Assembly: GCA_949710005.1 (NCBI GenBank)
Contig: OX453275.1
Span: forward strand, 17,941,259-18,005,258
DNA length: 64,000 nucleotides
Source: Ricordea florida
Lineage: Eukaryota > Cnidaria > Anthozoa > Corallimorpharia > Ricordeidae
Direction: 5' to 3'
Shown: positions 21,764 to 31,061 of the stretch, one piece after another
Layout: each line of letters opens with the position of its first letter
Numbering within the stretch: position 1 is the first letter of the stretch
Notes under the pieces: generated by a model
Databases searched by the model: none
What the model was told of the DNA's origin: nothing
The model's input: only the letters and a program-made list of their open reading frames with translations
Program-made: the position numbers and the translations under genes

Positions 21764-22802
21764 TTGTTTCATATTTACCCAGTGATACTTTGTTATCTTT
21801 TTACAAGTTCTTCAATTGCTTTAGGCCCGCGGTTCGACGCCTTGAAGCCTTGGGTTAAGCTTGTCCCTGATGTACTCGCTGCAAGCAAAGCTCCTTCGAC
21901 TGTTAAAGGGTACCATTTACAGTTTCAAAAGTGGAAGGCATGGGCTGCTTCTTTTCCTGGAGTCACGTTGTTTCCTGCCTCCTCTCTTCATTTTTCACTT
22001 TATCTTATTAGTCTAGTCCAGTCGGGTTATTCTTTTGCTACGATTAATTTCGCCTTTTATAGTGTAAATCTGTTCCATAATTCGTGTGGCGTTCCAAATC
22101 CATGTAACAGTAGTTTAGTTAAGGCCATTTTGGAAGGTTGTAAGAGACTTTCGGGTAATCCCGTTTCATCCAAAAAGAGACTCTCTATCTGCCCTGAGCA
22201 TTTACATGCTCTGGTTCAAAGGTTTGCTGGAGTCAACGCTAGTTTGTCCGATATCAGAGACGTCTGTCTCTGTCTTGTTTCTTTCGCTGGTTTCTTGTGT
22301 TTTGATGAGGCACGTAATATTAGGTGGTGTGACATCGATTTCAAGGAAACATAATTTTCCTTGCATATTCCTAGAAGTAAAACCGATCAGTACGGTTCCG
22401 GGTCAACCAGGGTAGTCTCTAGAACTGGTAATTCTACGTGTCCCTTTAATATGTTACACAGATACGCTCAGTTGCGCGGGGATGGTGTTGATTCCACAGA
22501 GTTCGTGTTCCGTTCTGTGTCTAAGGGTAAAAAATGGAAATTATTCCCTTCATGCGGGTAAGTTGTCTTATTCTAGGGCTAGGGAATTATTTATTGAGAA
22601 GTGTAAGGCTATCGGCCTTGATACAAAGCTACACGGTCTTCATTCCCTTAGGATCGGAGGAGCTTCCGCTGCCGCTAATAATAATGTACCTGATCGTGTC
22701 ATCAAGAAGCACGGCCGGTGGAAGTCCGAGAAAGCTCAAGATACTTATTGTAGGGAAGATATTCAACAACAGCACATAGTTACCCTTAATATTGGTATTT
22801 AG
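21764..22802 (+). pseudogene. DIRS tyrosine recombinase
   Basis: An N-terminal SAM-like domain (STVKGYHLQFQKWKAW near 21900) is followed by the catalytic domain. Catalytic residues are visible: Arg in DEARNIRWCDID (22305-22340), the His-x-x-Arg of HSLRIGG (22640-22660), His of HGRW (22710) and a candidate Tyr in DTYCRED (22740-22760). The frame is interrupted by TAA at 22352-22354 and by a frameshift near 22545. The enzyme would join a circular cDNA intermediate into the genome. Inactive in this copy. Confidence 0.85.
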
Positions 22803-23016
22803 CTCCCTAGGGCCCCCCACGCGCTTCGTTTTCTTGATCGTGGCTGGCGGCTCCCTCCACTATTTGTTGTATAGCTTGTCTCCTCCACTTATAATAAAAA
22901 TGTTTTCTATTCGGCTGAGCGAAGCGAAATAAAATAGAATGTTTCTAGCTTGTTTAAGTCCAAAATTAATTCCATTTTCTTCGGACATTTAGAATTATCA
23001 GTTAAGAATTTCTAAA

Positions 23017-24261
23017 TTATTTTTTCTTTTTTAATCGTTCAATGACTAATTCGACTAAAGCAACTATCATCAACCATGCATTTTTAGCTAAAAATCCAAC
23101 TGCTGCACCAGCAGTTCTAAACAGGAAACTAACAGCACCTATCGCGCCGGGTAAAATATTTCCAAGTTGTTTTCCCAATGCTCTTAAACCGTTACCAACA
23201 CCAGTGGCCACTCTACTCAACCCGGATCTTAGATTTGCTACTGTCACACCAATAACCACACCAACGGCACTGAGTACTGCAAAAGCAGTGAAGCCGTATT
23301 TCTTTAAATATATACTTGATTCTATCTCGTAATGGCATTTTTTCTCGTATTTCCTCGTTTTGTTTATCTAGTTCACCTATTTGTTCTTCGCTTAAATTAA
23401 TTCGTTTTCTCGCTAATTCTAAGTCTCTGACTCGTTTTAGTAGTTTCTCTCTGGTTTCTTCGCCTTTTTTTCTTTTATCTAGCTCTTTTTTTATATTAAT
23501 CTAATTCTTTAAGCAATTCTTCGTTTTCTGTTTTTGCTTGTATTTTTTGATTAACTGCGGCGTCCAAGTAGCTTTCGGATTCTGCTATTCTTTGTTGATG
23601 TTCATCTATGACTCTACGAAGTTCTTTTTCATTATTACGGTAACGTTGGACCTCGGGTTCCATGGTTTCCACTGTTGCACGTAAGCCCAATAAAGCGTTT
23701 TTTAATTCTTTGTTCTCTTCATTTAATTTTTCCAATTTTTTTTTTGACGACTCTCGTTTTTAGAAATAATTACTTCAGCTGGTTTTCCTAGCGCGTTTGT
23801 TAATGTTTTGGGTAGTCTTTTATTCAAATCTCCATTTTCATCAAATAGTAGATGCCAAACATTTCCTCCTATTATTTTAGCAATAATTCTATCAGACTCA
23901 TCGTATTTAAAAAACAAATTTAGGTTTAGCCTCAGGGAATTTTTCTACATTGAATTCCATGCTTCATGCCGTTTCATTCTTTCCTCTATGATTGCCTCGG
24001 GGGTTTGATTGTCCGTTTCGTCAGCAATTCTTTCATATGCCTTGGCATCATAGGTTCTCGGAGCACTTTAATTGTAGATGTTTCCTCATATGGATGTTAA
24101 TAAGCCGGGTCATCATCCCGTGGATCATAACCCCAAGGGTCAAAAAAAGATGTCTTTTCCTCGTTATCTTCATCGAAATCGTAAAAGTCATAGTCGTCGT
24201 CATAATCTGGGTCTTTATCATCACCCATTGGAAGTAATGGTATTTCTTCTGGTTCTGCCAT
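23017..24261 (-). pseudogene. Virus-like element: acidic N-terminus, coiled coil and C-terminal membrane segments
   Basis: ATG at 24261 starts a very acidic head (Asp/Tyr-rich, IPLLPMGDDKDPDYDDDYD) that meets a TAA near 24096. A middle segment (23917-23723) contains a KIIGGNVWHLLFDENG strand-like motif. A heptad-rich coiled coil (23735-23496, continuing in other frames to about 23340) leads to a basic stretch and then the C-terminal 80 residues (23259-23017), with GIGxxL-type amphipathic helices and a hydrophobic helix WLMIVALVELVIERL before a poly-Lys end. If continuous it would be about 415 residues. At least four stops or frameshifts, some in T/A runs. Looks like a membrane-associated fibre or scaffold protein; function unproven. 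Confidence 0.55.
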
Positions 24262-24290
24262 TTTAATTTGAGTGAATAAGAATCTTTAAA

Positions 24291-24701
24291 TTATAGGAAA
24301 CGACTAGCCAGATGACCTATGGCTAACATGCCCCCACCAACGTAAATCAATTCTCCTGTTTTTTGGTTTGGAGTAGGTCTATAATGATCCGAAAATTTTG
24401 GTTCTCTTATTTTAAAATCGGGATGTCTTTGGCTATACAATTCAAATGCCTTATCAGTATCTGATAATTTTTGACTTGCTTGGTATTGAATATCTTTTTG
24501 TTTCGAATACCAATCCATTAATTTTTGACGTTTTTCTAAATAAGCATTGTGACCTTTTTGGTATTATTCCATTGCTTTATCATGTCGCTCCTTTTCCGCC
24601 TCTGGATCTCCACCCGTGAGTGTTTTAAGTAGATAATTTCCACCAATAAAAGTGGTCGCATTTAAAATAGCTCCTCCAATCCTAAACGAAATACTCGCCA
24701 T
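24291..24701 (-). pseudogene. Virus-like element: 136-aa protein with membrane segments at both ends, one stop
   Basis: ATG at 24701 overlaps the stop of the next upstream gene (TAATG). The N-terminus is small and hydrophobic (FRIGGAILNATTFIGGNYL), the middle is a charged helix with Lys/Glu/Tyr, and the C-terminus has PKFSDHYRPT and GGGMLAIGHLASRFL. A TAA near 24568 breaks it after about 44 residues; the frame is otherwise clean to 24291. This family is very frequent in cnidarian gene lists, always short and uncharacterised. The overlapping start and small size fit a compact viral layout. Confidence 0.6.
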
Positions 24702-24946
24702 TATACATTAAAATCATGAAATACTTTTACGGATAAAATCTTTTGCGTTTCTAGATAGTCTTTTAAAGCCATACTTGAAGCTAGAACAGCGACCCATTTT
24801 GCATAATTCGTAATACTATTACTCGGATCCGTTAGAAAGCTTTGTTTCAATAGTTATTTTCCTAAATATCTAACACCCGCAGATAAGCCAACTGAAACTG
24901 AGGCATCCATGACTGTTTTCACTAACTTATTTTGATCCGTTGACAT
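24701..24946 (-). pseudogene. Virus-like element: 81-aa small protein with one stop
   Basis: ATG at 24946, stop at 24701-24703 overlapping the next ATG. Hydrophobic N-terminal third (DASVSVGLSAGVRYLG), then a helical region and YAKWVAVLASSMALKDYLE near the end. A TAA near codon 31 breaks the frame. Likely a small membrane-associated protein; unknown function. Confidence 0.5.
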
Positions 24947-24980
24947 TATATCCGTTTAAATCATGGAATCTTTAAATAAC

Positions 24981-25357
24981 CTACTCCATACCACATTTTT
25001 GTTTTTTAAGTTCTTCCACTGTTGGATTAGGTTTTGGTTTTTCTGGTTCTTTTATTCGCATTGTGTGTTTTGTATCCTGTTTAGGTTTATGAAAATAACG
25101 CAAAAACAATCTAATGCTGTTAAACCAACCGCGATGAGAGATATAGCTGTTGTTAAACTGATATCCACAATTTTGCCCGGTTTAGCCTCCATTTCTGCTT
25201 CGCGTTTGGTTTCTCTATCCAATGCTTCTCTTGCTCGTTTATTGTATTCCTGGAGTCGTTGACCAGCTTTGACTTTATTTGGATCTTTTTTCTTTTCTGG
25301 CTTTACTTCTTTCGGTTCTTTCGTTATTTGCTCAGTTGGTTCAGTATTTTCTGACAT
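24981..25357 (-). pseudogene. Virus-like element: charged protein with one transmembrane helix
   Basis: ATG at 25357. The first 65 residues are mostly Lys/Glu/Pro and helical, followed by one membrane helix (TAISLIAVGLTAL). A frameshift near 25100 then separates a Lys/Pro-rich tail that ends at TAG 24981-24983. Predicted single-pass topology with a charged N-terminal domain. Unknown function. Confidence 0.5.
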
Positions 25358-25601
25358 AGGTTATCTGGCAATCTTTAATTAACTTTTCAACGCGGTCTTC
25401 CAGTTTGTTGGCAGGTTCTTCTTCAGTGAATTTAATATGCTTAGCAACTTTAAATAATCGACTAGCAAGTGGTACGAATCTACCACCTCTTAAAACCAAG
25501 AGACCCGCAATATTGCTTTATTCTCGTTTCACCAAATCATCCTTCTGTAGATCATCGCATAAACTTTCACAGTGATCAATGGGTAATAGCTTACTGATCA
25601 T
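25341..25601 (-). pseudogene. Virus-like element: 86-aa protein with one stop
   Basis: ATG at 25601 lies inside the last codons of the upstream gene and the stop (25341-25343) lies inside the next gene, so overlaps occur at both ends. The start is Cys/Asp-rich (PIDHCESLCDDLQKDDL), followed by a hydrophobic/basic segment (LVLRGGRFVPLASRLFKVAKH) and an acidic tail. One TAA after about 28 codons. Function unknown. Confidence 0.5.
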
Positions 25602-25854
25602 TAAAGAGACCGTGTAATGCCGAATCGACTAAACCAGTGGTCACTTGCTTTCCAAGCACAACTTGATAACGGTGATATTTTTCAACTTGTTTACTGGGTA
25701 ATTTCTTTATATCTTCTAAACTCAATTCCTGACTTAGATATTCTTTAGGAGCACCAAGACTAGCAAGAATAGCAAGACTTTCTCGTTGATTTTCTAGAAA
25801 ATCTTCGACTTTATCTTTCTTTTCTTCGGGATCTAAATATTTTTCAACTGACAT
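25591..25854 (-). CDS. Virus-like element: intact 87-aa helical protein
   Basis: ATG at 25854 (MSVEKYLDPEEKK) to stop at 25591-25593. This start is preferred over upstream codons because the longer frame begins with hydrophobic, unrelated residues. The protein is almost entirely helical and charged, with the pattern SLGAPKEYLSQELSLEDIKKLP and KYHRYQVVLGKQVTTGL. It is one of only a few uninterrupted genes in the cluster. It lies just after the packaging ATPase in transcription order. Function unknown. Confidence 0.6.
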   Translation of the reverse strand: MSVEKYLDPEEKKDKVEDFLENQRESLAILASLGAPKEYLSQELSLEDIKKLPSKQVEKYHRYQVVLGKQVTTGLVDSALHGLFNDQ

Positions 25855-25903
25855 TATGAATCTATAATAGATGGTATTTCTAGATAGCAATTGAATGGAT
25901 ATC

Positions 25904-26235
25904 TTAAACATAAACAAATTTTTCGGATCGCAATAATTCTATAAATCGTTGACGAGTTTCCAAATCCAAATCTCCTGAAAAATCCTCGAACAACATTTTG
26001 GTTCCAATTTGTGATGGATTATGAAAAACAATCACAGCAGCAACATTATCTCGGAATGGTTTGGATATGGAATTGAGTTGCTGAGTTAATACCCAAACGG
26101 ATAACCCCTGGTGTCGTCCAGAAAAGGCCAAACTTATAAACTTATTGCTTCGCTGATTTTCTTCATGACTTGAAGCGCAGTCATCCAAAACTAATTAAGG
26201 TTTCTATTCCTGAAAGTAATGTTTCACAATCGGTT
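25904..26235 (-). pseudogene. Virus-like element: C-terminal fragment of a FtsK/HerA-type DNA-packaging ATPase (A32-like)
   Basis: Reads from about 26235 to the stop at 25904-25906. A hydrophobic strand with Leu-Asp-Asp-Cys (near 26185) is the Walker B position, followed by SGRHQGLSVWVLTQQ (the conserved Arg-His and the Gln sensor of A32-type ATPases), KPFRDNVAAVIVF and a helical tail. A one-base frameshift lies just before Walker B. The Walker A half is missing because an unrelated duplicated segment begins at about 26246. In viruses and Polinton-like elements, this enzyme pumps DNA into capsids. It is the best clue to the nature of the whole cluster. Confidence 0.65.
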
Positions 26236-26245
26236 AATAGCGGGG

Positions 26246-27052
26246 CTCATGGAATATGGTCAACCTCTTTTCGTTTGGTTGTCACGTGACTGACCGAGCG
26301 AACGTACGTGTCTACAGATTGTACGGGTAGGGTAGGGGAGACTATCAAAAGGGAGGGTTATCTCAGGCGTGTCTTGTCAAATCCACATCTTTTATATTGG
26401 ACATTCACAATATGGTCAATTGACAGCTGTCAAAACGGGATAGCCACTGACCAGCATCACATGACCATATTGTGGGCTCATGTGTCAACTCATCGAGGTG
26501 ACATGATTTATTTGGAAGCTGTCCGCTGACCCGTAATTGATTTACTAGATTGTGGGCTTAAGTCTCGAGTTCTGGTAGCCCGCGTATTTTTGGCGGGAAA
26601 TTGCGTTGACGACTGAAAAAGAAATTTTTAGTTCATTGTCTTTTTGAGGCACAATATTATTACTCTACACTGTTAAAGTTTTACTAAAGGATATATTGCT
26701 ATGTCAACAAACAATAGCAGAGAAAATATAATTTGCAGAACATAGGGTTCAGGTGAAGAGCAACGGGAAAGAGAGCGGAAGAGAGCAAGAATTAACTGGG
26801 GAAGAATGAGCGAAGAACATCGCCAAAGAAGGCGCGCTCGGGAAAGAGAAAGGAGACGAAATTATAGCGAAGAACGCCGACAAGCAGAAAGAGTCCGGGC
26901 TCGAGAAAACAGACAAAATGTTAACGAAGAACGACGAGAAGCGGAAAGACTCCGTGCTGTGGAAAACAGACAAAATTACAGCGAAGAATGCCGAGAAGCG
27001 GAAAGACTCCGTGCTGTGGAAAACAGACAAAATTGTAGCGAAGAACGCCGAG
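26246..27052 (+). repeat. Duplicated promoter-plus-first-exon segment, copy A
   Basis: Nearly the same sequence recurs at 27494-28288. Shared landmarks are CATGGAATATGGTCAACCTC at the start, GGTCAATTGACAGCTGTCAA, TTTTTGGCGGGAAATTGCG and the ORF start ATGTCAACAAACAATAGC. Copy A has an extra block near 26525-26570 (CCGCTGACCCGTAATTGA), and copy B has an extra CGTACGTCCGTACGTAGGTA. Copy A begins exactly where the viral ATPase is cut. Confidence 0.85.
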
Positions 27053-27096
27053 ATACCCTGCTAAAAGCCATGCAAGAGAGAAACCTCGGCTCGTAG
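26701..27096 (+). pseudogene. Arg/Glu repeat protein start, TAG at codon 15
   Basis: ATG at 26701 (MSTNNSREN), TAG at 26743-26745, then open in the same frame to 27096. The body is a 57-bp repeat that encodes a 19-residue unit of the type N-Y-S-E-E-R-R-x-A-E-R-x-R-A-x-E-N-R-Q, about 3.5 units, preceded by RERERRR. Such highly charged repeats are found at the N-terminus of some cnidarian Helitron helicases and of other element genes, but no downstream domain is present here. The same TAG occurs in copy B, so the stop (or an acceptor-like ACATAG in this place) predates the duplication. Confidence 0.45.
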
Positions 27097-27126
27097 GGTA
27101 AGGCAGCGAAGGTTATTTGCCCATGA

Positions 27127-27231
27127 TTATGAATTATAGGATTGAAGGAAACCCTGAAGTTCAGTAATAGATTCTTGTGTGCTTAATAACTTTATGATTT
27201 CATTTAATAATTCAATTTGAGTGGCATCCAT
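27127..27231 (-). CDS. 34-aa helical ORF, possible upstream remnant of the virus-like element
   Basis: ATG at 27231 to TAA at 27127: an amphipathic helix with alternating Leu/Ile and acidic residues. It lies on the same strand and just upstream of the ATPase fragment, in AT-rich sequence between the two duplicated segments. Its style resembles the small genes of the virus-like cluster, but with 34 codons it may be chance. Confidence 0.3.
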   Translation of the reverse strand: MDATQIELLNEIIKLLSTQESITELQGFLQSYNS

Positions 27232-27372
27232 AACTCAATTTAGTTATAACATAACAAAAAAGAAAAACATTTACATTTATTTTGCTTCCATGCAGGCTAT
27301 ATACTGGAACCTCGATATCAAGCTAAATTAAGTAAAAAATGCTAGCGGAACTGTGTAAATGTGTTTTTATTT

Positions 27373-27458
27373 CCTCGCCAAGCGAGGTTACTAATCATGT
27401 CGCGTTCGGTCAGACCACGTGGCTCGCAAGCCCGAGTAAATCGAGCCGAGAGTTTTTG
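27373..27458 (+). repeat. Short interspersed repeat, copy 1
   Basis: Shares GCGAGGTTACTAATCRTGTCG...CGGTCAGACCACGTGGC and AAATCGAGCCGAGAGTTTTT with 30562-30668 and 30821-30905. It begins with a small palindrome (CCTCGCNAAGCGAGG). No tRNA-like A/B boxes that I can support. Followed by the palindromic GCGGGGCTC/GAGCCCC sequence at 27461-27490. Confidence 0.8.
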
Positions 27459-27493
27459 AAGCGGGGCTCCCGCGCGCGAAGCAGAGCCCCATA

Positions 27494-28288
27494 CTCATGG
27501 AATATGGTCAACCTCTTTTCGTTTGGTTGTCACGTGACTGACCGAGCGTACGTACGTCCGTACGTAGGTACGTAGGCGTCTACAGATTGTACGGGTAGGG
27601 TAGGGGAGACTATCAAAAGGAAGGGAGGGGTATCTCAGGCTTGTCTTGGCAAATCCACATCTTTTATATTGGACATTCACAATATGGTCAATTGACAGCT
27701 GTCAAAACAGGATAGCCACTGACCAGCATCACACGACCAAATTGTGGGCTCATGTGTCAACTCATCGAGGTGACGTGATTTATTTGGAAGCTGTTCTGGT
27801 AGCCCGCATATTTTTGGCGGGAAATTGCGTTGACGACTGAAAAAGAAATTTTCAGTTCATTGTCTTCTTGAGACACAATATTACTACTCTACACTGTTAA
27901 AGTTTTACTAAAGGATAAACGAAACAATTTCTATTGCTATGTCAACAAACAATAGCAGAGAAAATATAATTTGCAGAACATAGGGTTCAGGTGAAGAGCA
28001 ACGGGAAAGAGAGCAAGAATTAACTGAGGAAGAATGAGCGAAGTACTGTACATCGCCAAAGACGGCGCGCTCGGGAAAGAGAAAGGAGACGAAATCATAG
28101 CGAAGAACGCCGACAAGCAGAAAGAGTCCGGGCTCGAGAAAATAGACAAAATGTTAACGAAGAACGCCGAGAAGCGGAAAGATTCCGTGCTGTGGAAAAC
28201 AGACAAAATTGTAGCGAAGAAAGCCGAGAAGCGGAAAGACTCCGTGCTGTGGAAAACAGACAAAATTGTAGCGAAGAAAGCCGAGAAG
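27494..28288 (+). repeat. Duplicated promoter-plus-first-exon segment, copy B
   Basis: Second copy of 26246-27052, in the same orientation, 1,248 bp downstream at its start. Its ORF start is at 27939. A 10-bp deletion after GGGAAAGAGAGC and further changes shift the frame, so the Arg/Glu repeat is read only in pieces (28034-28291 is a shifted frame). The end of the shared sequence lies within the 57-bp repeats. Confidence 0.85.
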
Positions 28289-28299
28289 TGAAAAGACTC

Positions 28300-29364
28300 C
28301 GTGCTATGGACCACAAATTTGCATAAGTTTTGTCTGCATAATATTTGCTCACTGATGCGTGACTCAGCACTCGCACTTTCCACTTTTTACTTGACTTGGA
28401 AAACCGACTTCTAAACAAACCTTCTTTAGAAAAATGATCTTCTGAATGCAACACTTTTGAATGAGAAGCAAACTGATCAAAGATTTCAAATTTTTATGTT
28501 CTTTAATCATATAAAGATCTCCCCTGTCGACGGCTAAGAAATACTCCCGCGGGAATTTTCTCTTGGCGGCAAACTGCAGAATGTAGCGCTTTCACTGGCA
28601 GCTTTTGGCGTTGTCGACGTTGTCATTTAGTGTGTCGATTGAGAACTTTGGTTTCAACGCCGTTGTTTTCGCAAAAAAATGTTCTTCTAAATTGTAAAAT
28701 GTCTCAAATGTATGTTAGTCATTCACGTGTTGTGTTGGACCAGGTCTACTTATAGTTCACACTTTTACGGTTATTTATTTCTTTTGTTAAGTAACTACAG
28801 CTGATGGTAGTGAATAAATGAAGGCAGTAATTTTTTAAACTTACAATGTAATTAAGAAAAGAATAATTAATAATTATTTTTTCATTCTCGCGAAAAATGT
28901 TTTTCGGGCTGGTAGATGTTGGTTACAGCTTGCCCGAAGGGCAATCTGTAAAATTAATTTTCTTTGCACCCTGCTTGGAGTAAACATTTATTTTACCGAG
29001 GTGTTCGTTTTATCACGAAAATGAGAAGAGTTGTGTCCTGCATTTCCCAGTAGCGTGTACAAATCTTTTAAATACATTTACGCAAATAGAATGGTTAATT
29101 TCATCAGGAATAGAATACAGTACATTGATAATTTGTGTTTTTTGTAGAATATACTCCATGACTTTGTAGGTAGAAAGACCGTACTAATAGCAGACGAAAG
29201 TTTAGACAAAAATCATAGCAAGTTAACCGACCTCGACACTTAACTATAGTTAAAAACGTTTGTGAATTCCTTCGCAATATTTTAGAATGCTTTTACAGTT
29301 TAAAGTGAAATGAAAGTACTAACGGGAGCCCCGCTTTTAGGCTTGGCTAAATCTATATGTTATA

Positions 29365-29370
<6 letters not shown>
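28300..29370. other. Non-coding stretch
   Basis: No gene seen. A CGGGAGCCCCGCTT sequence at about 29325-29339 is the reverse complement of AAGCGGGGCTCCCG at 27459-27472, so 27.46-29.34 kb could be one unit with 14-bp inverted ends. The motif is also a local palindrome and may simply recur. Confidence 0.4.

Positions 29371-29403
<33 letters not shown>
29371..29403. repeat. (TA)n microsatellite
   Basis: About 16 TA units directly before the fold-back. Similar tracts lie at 30906-30966, 31202-31217 and 31686-31730. Confidence 0.95.
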
Positions 29404-29405
<2 letters not shown>

Positions 29406-29406
<1 letters not shown>

Positions 29407-29592
29407 AGCAATAGATCACACTTTCTATGGGTTTACCGGCGTGATAACCCACGCGGGATGTTGGGAGAACACGAGAAGAGCTTGTAAATCACGAGCCGAA
29501 GGCGAGTGATTTACAAGCTTTTCGAGTGTTCTCCCAACATCCCAAGTGGGTTATCACGCCGGTAAACCCATAGAAAGTGTGATCTATTGCTT
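29406..29592. repeat. 187-bp fold-back (arms about 88 bp)
   Basis: AAGCAATAGATCACACTTTC at the left is matched inverted by GAAAGTGTGATCTATTGCTT at the right. The arms are complementary almost to the centre (GAGCCGAAGGCGAG near 29499), with only a few mismatches. No ORF. A MITE or fold-back element is likely; flanks are AT-rich. Confidence 0.92.
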
Positions 29593-30561
29593 TTATAAAA
29601 TAACTTTTAGTAGAATGGAGTCTTTGAGGTAAAAAGTATGCTTTTAGTACCGTGATCAAGTCATGTCTTCTCTCTAAAGTCATCATAAGCCAATCATGAC
29701 TCACGATTTAATAGCGCTGAACTTTCTCAAAACTCAGTTCAGTCAAACAACAAACAGCAGCACTTCAAAACACGAGTTTTTGCACTCATTTCATGATAAC
29801 TTATGAAAGCTGTTTTACAGGAAAAGTCAACACATATTCATGCGAACGTACAATGAAAGAATACGTTCGTGGTTTGTTTACTACAGAAGTAGAAATTAAT
29901 TGTACCTCGCAGCTGTATTTTGTTGAGTCGATCCGTAAGAATTTCGTGCTTACAGACGGAACTGGCAGCTATTGTAATGGAGGACTTCATTCACTTTTAA
30001 CAAGCCGCAGTGGTTTAAGATCTGTTTTCTGGACTTTATTGTGATCAAGAAATGCTGCGGTAACGACGTGGCTGCATTTGCGAAGTTGTCGCATGTAACT
30101 TTACATGCTCGTACAGCGACCGATGGAAATATGCCGAAGAAAGGCTTCTTTGCCGTAGCCACATATTGGCGTTAATATTTGTCGATTTGTGAAGTCAGGT
30201 GGTTTGAGGTAGGTTATGGCATCAATATCAAGGAATAATTTGTGCAAATGTTGGAAAAAAAACCAGCCCGAAACTCTGACATCTTTCATCATCGTTGGCA
30301 GCTTGTTTACAACCTACAGCGGCCGATTTTGAACCATATCATGATCAGAGATCTCTTTTTGGAACAATTTCTTTCATTAAGGAATTTAATTTTGACATAA
30401 AATAAATCAAGAATGCTAAAACTATCCGTTTTGTTGCTGGTTGGCACTTGGTTAAGTTTTCCTAGAGACTTTCTACACCAGAAATTCACACAGTTGTTGT
30501 CTTTCTCTGCGATTTGGCATCGTCGTGAAATGTAAACTGCTTTCCAGCTTTGTACTTTATT
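29593..30561. other. Non-coding stretch
   Basis: Nothing I can support beyond short chance ORFs on both strands. An 83-codon open frame at 29793-30044 has no motif or family resemblance. Confidence 0.4.
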
Positions 30562-30668
30562 CCTCGCGAAGCGAGGCCGAAGGCCGAGCGTAGCGAGGTT
30601 ACTAATCGTGTCGGTTCCGGTCAGACCACGTGGCTCGCAAGCCCGAGTAAATCGAGCCGAGAGTTTTT
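30562..30668 (+). repeat. Short interspersed repeat, copy 2
   Basis: Same unit as 27373-27458, with an extra CCGAAGGCCGAGCGTAGCGA near the start. It runs directly into a TATATGTATATA tract. Confidence 0.85.
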
Positions 30669-30820
30669 ATATATGTATATATATATTTAGAAAACAGTCC
30701 TAAGAAAATACGCGCGCTGATTGGTTAAAATTCGTGTTTCTATAACTCGATAGAAACACAGAACTAGCACGAGCTGTTGACGTAATGATGACGCGGGCAA
30801 AGAGAATTTACATTTTAATT

Positions 30821-30905
30821 CCTCGCGAAGCGAGGTTACTAATCGTGTCGGTTCCGGTCAGACCACGTGGCTTGCAAGCTGGGTAAATCGAGCCGAGAGT
30901 TTTTA
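30821..30905 (+). repeat. Short interspersed repeat, copy 3
   Basis: Same unit, with a small change (CTTGCAAGCTGGGTAAATCG). Also followed by TATATGTATATA, so copies 2 and 3 share their right flank and probably arose with the microsatellite as part of the unit. Confidence 0.85.

Positions 30906-30966
<61 letters not shown>
30906..30966. repeat. (TA)n microsatellite
   Basis: About 28 TA units with one TG near the start, between interspersed-repeat copy 3 and the perfect palindrome. Confidence 0.95.
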
Positions 30967-30970
<4 letters not shown>

Positions 30971-31016
30971 GATATATAGTTGTTGCGGGAGAAAAAACAC
31001 AAACAAACTACAGGTT

Positions 31017-31061
31017 TATCCCTACAAGCCTGTTTCGTGGTTGCCCACTCATCAGGGGATA
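31017..31061 (-). ncRNA. Hammerhead ribozyme, minimal type I, minus-strand copy
   Basis: Mirror image of the plus-strand copy (31060-31104) through the palindrome centre, so it has the same core and stems on the opposite strand. Confidence 0.6.

Larger units (their letters stand above)
18480..22950 (+). mobile_element. Degenerate DIRS-type (tyrosine-recombinase) retrotransposon
   Basis: It contains, in the usual order, a gag-like ORF with zinc knuckle, reverse transcriptase, RNase H and a tyrosine recombinase, all on the plus strand and all damaged. It is inserted in the gap between two virus-like genes transcribed on the other strand (17896-18480 and 23017-24261). I could not identify the terminal repeats, so both boundaries are approximate. 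The right end has GAATAGAAAA-type inverted bits near 22905-22945. There is no integrase or aspartic protease, which fits the DIRS order. G/C content and codon use differ from the AT-rich virus-like genes around it. Confidence 0.85.

Noticed and set aside
24291-25601. Repeated in-frame TAA codons as a sign of a recoded genetic code (TAA as sense).
   Set aside because: TGA stops and frameshifts occur in the same gene set, TAA also serves as the normal terminator of several of these genes, and the intact 87-aa and 86-aa genes have no internal TAA. Ordinary decay or sequencing error is simpler.
26749-27030. Minus-strand 93-codon Ser/Phe-rich repeat ORF, and the similar 148-codon ORF at 27937-28383.
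   Set aside because: They are antisense shadows of the 57-bp Arg/Glu repeat on the plus strand.
27373-30905. tRNA-derived SINE identity for the three short interspersed repeats.
   Set aside because: I cannot find A and B box promoter motifs or a cloverleaf; they are listed only as repeats.
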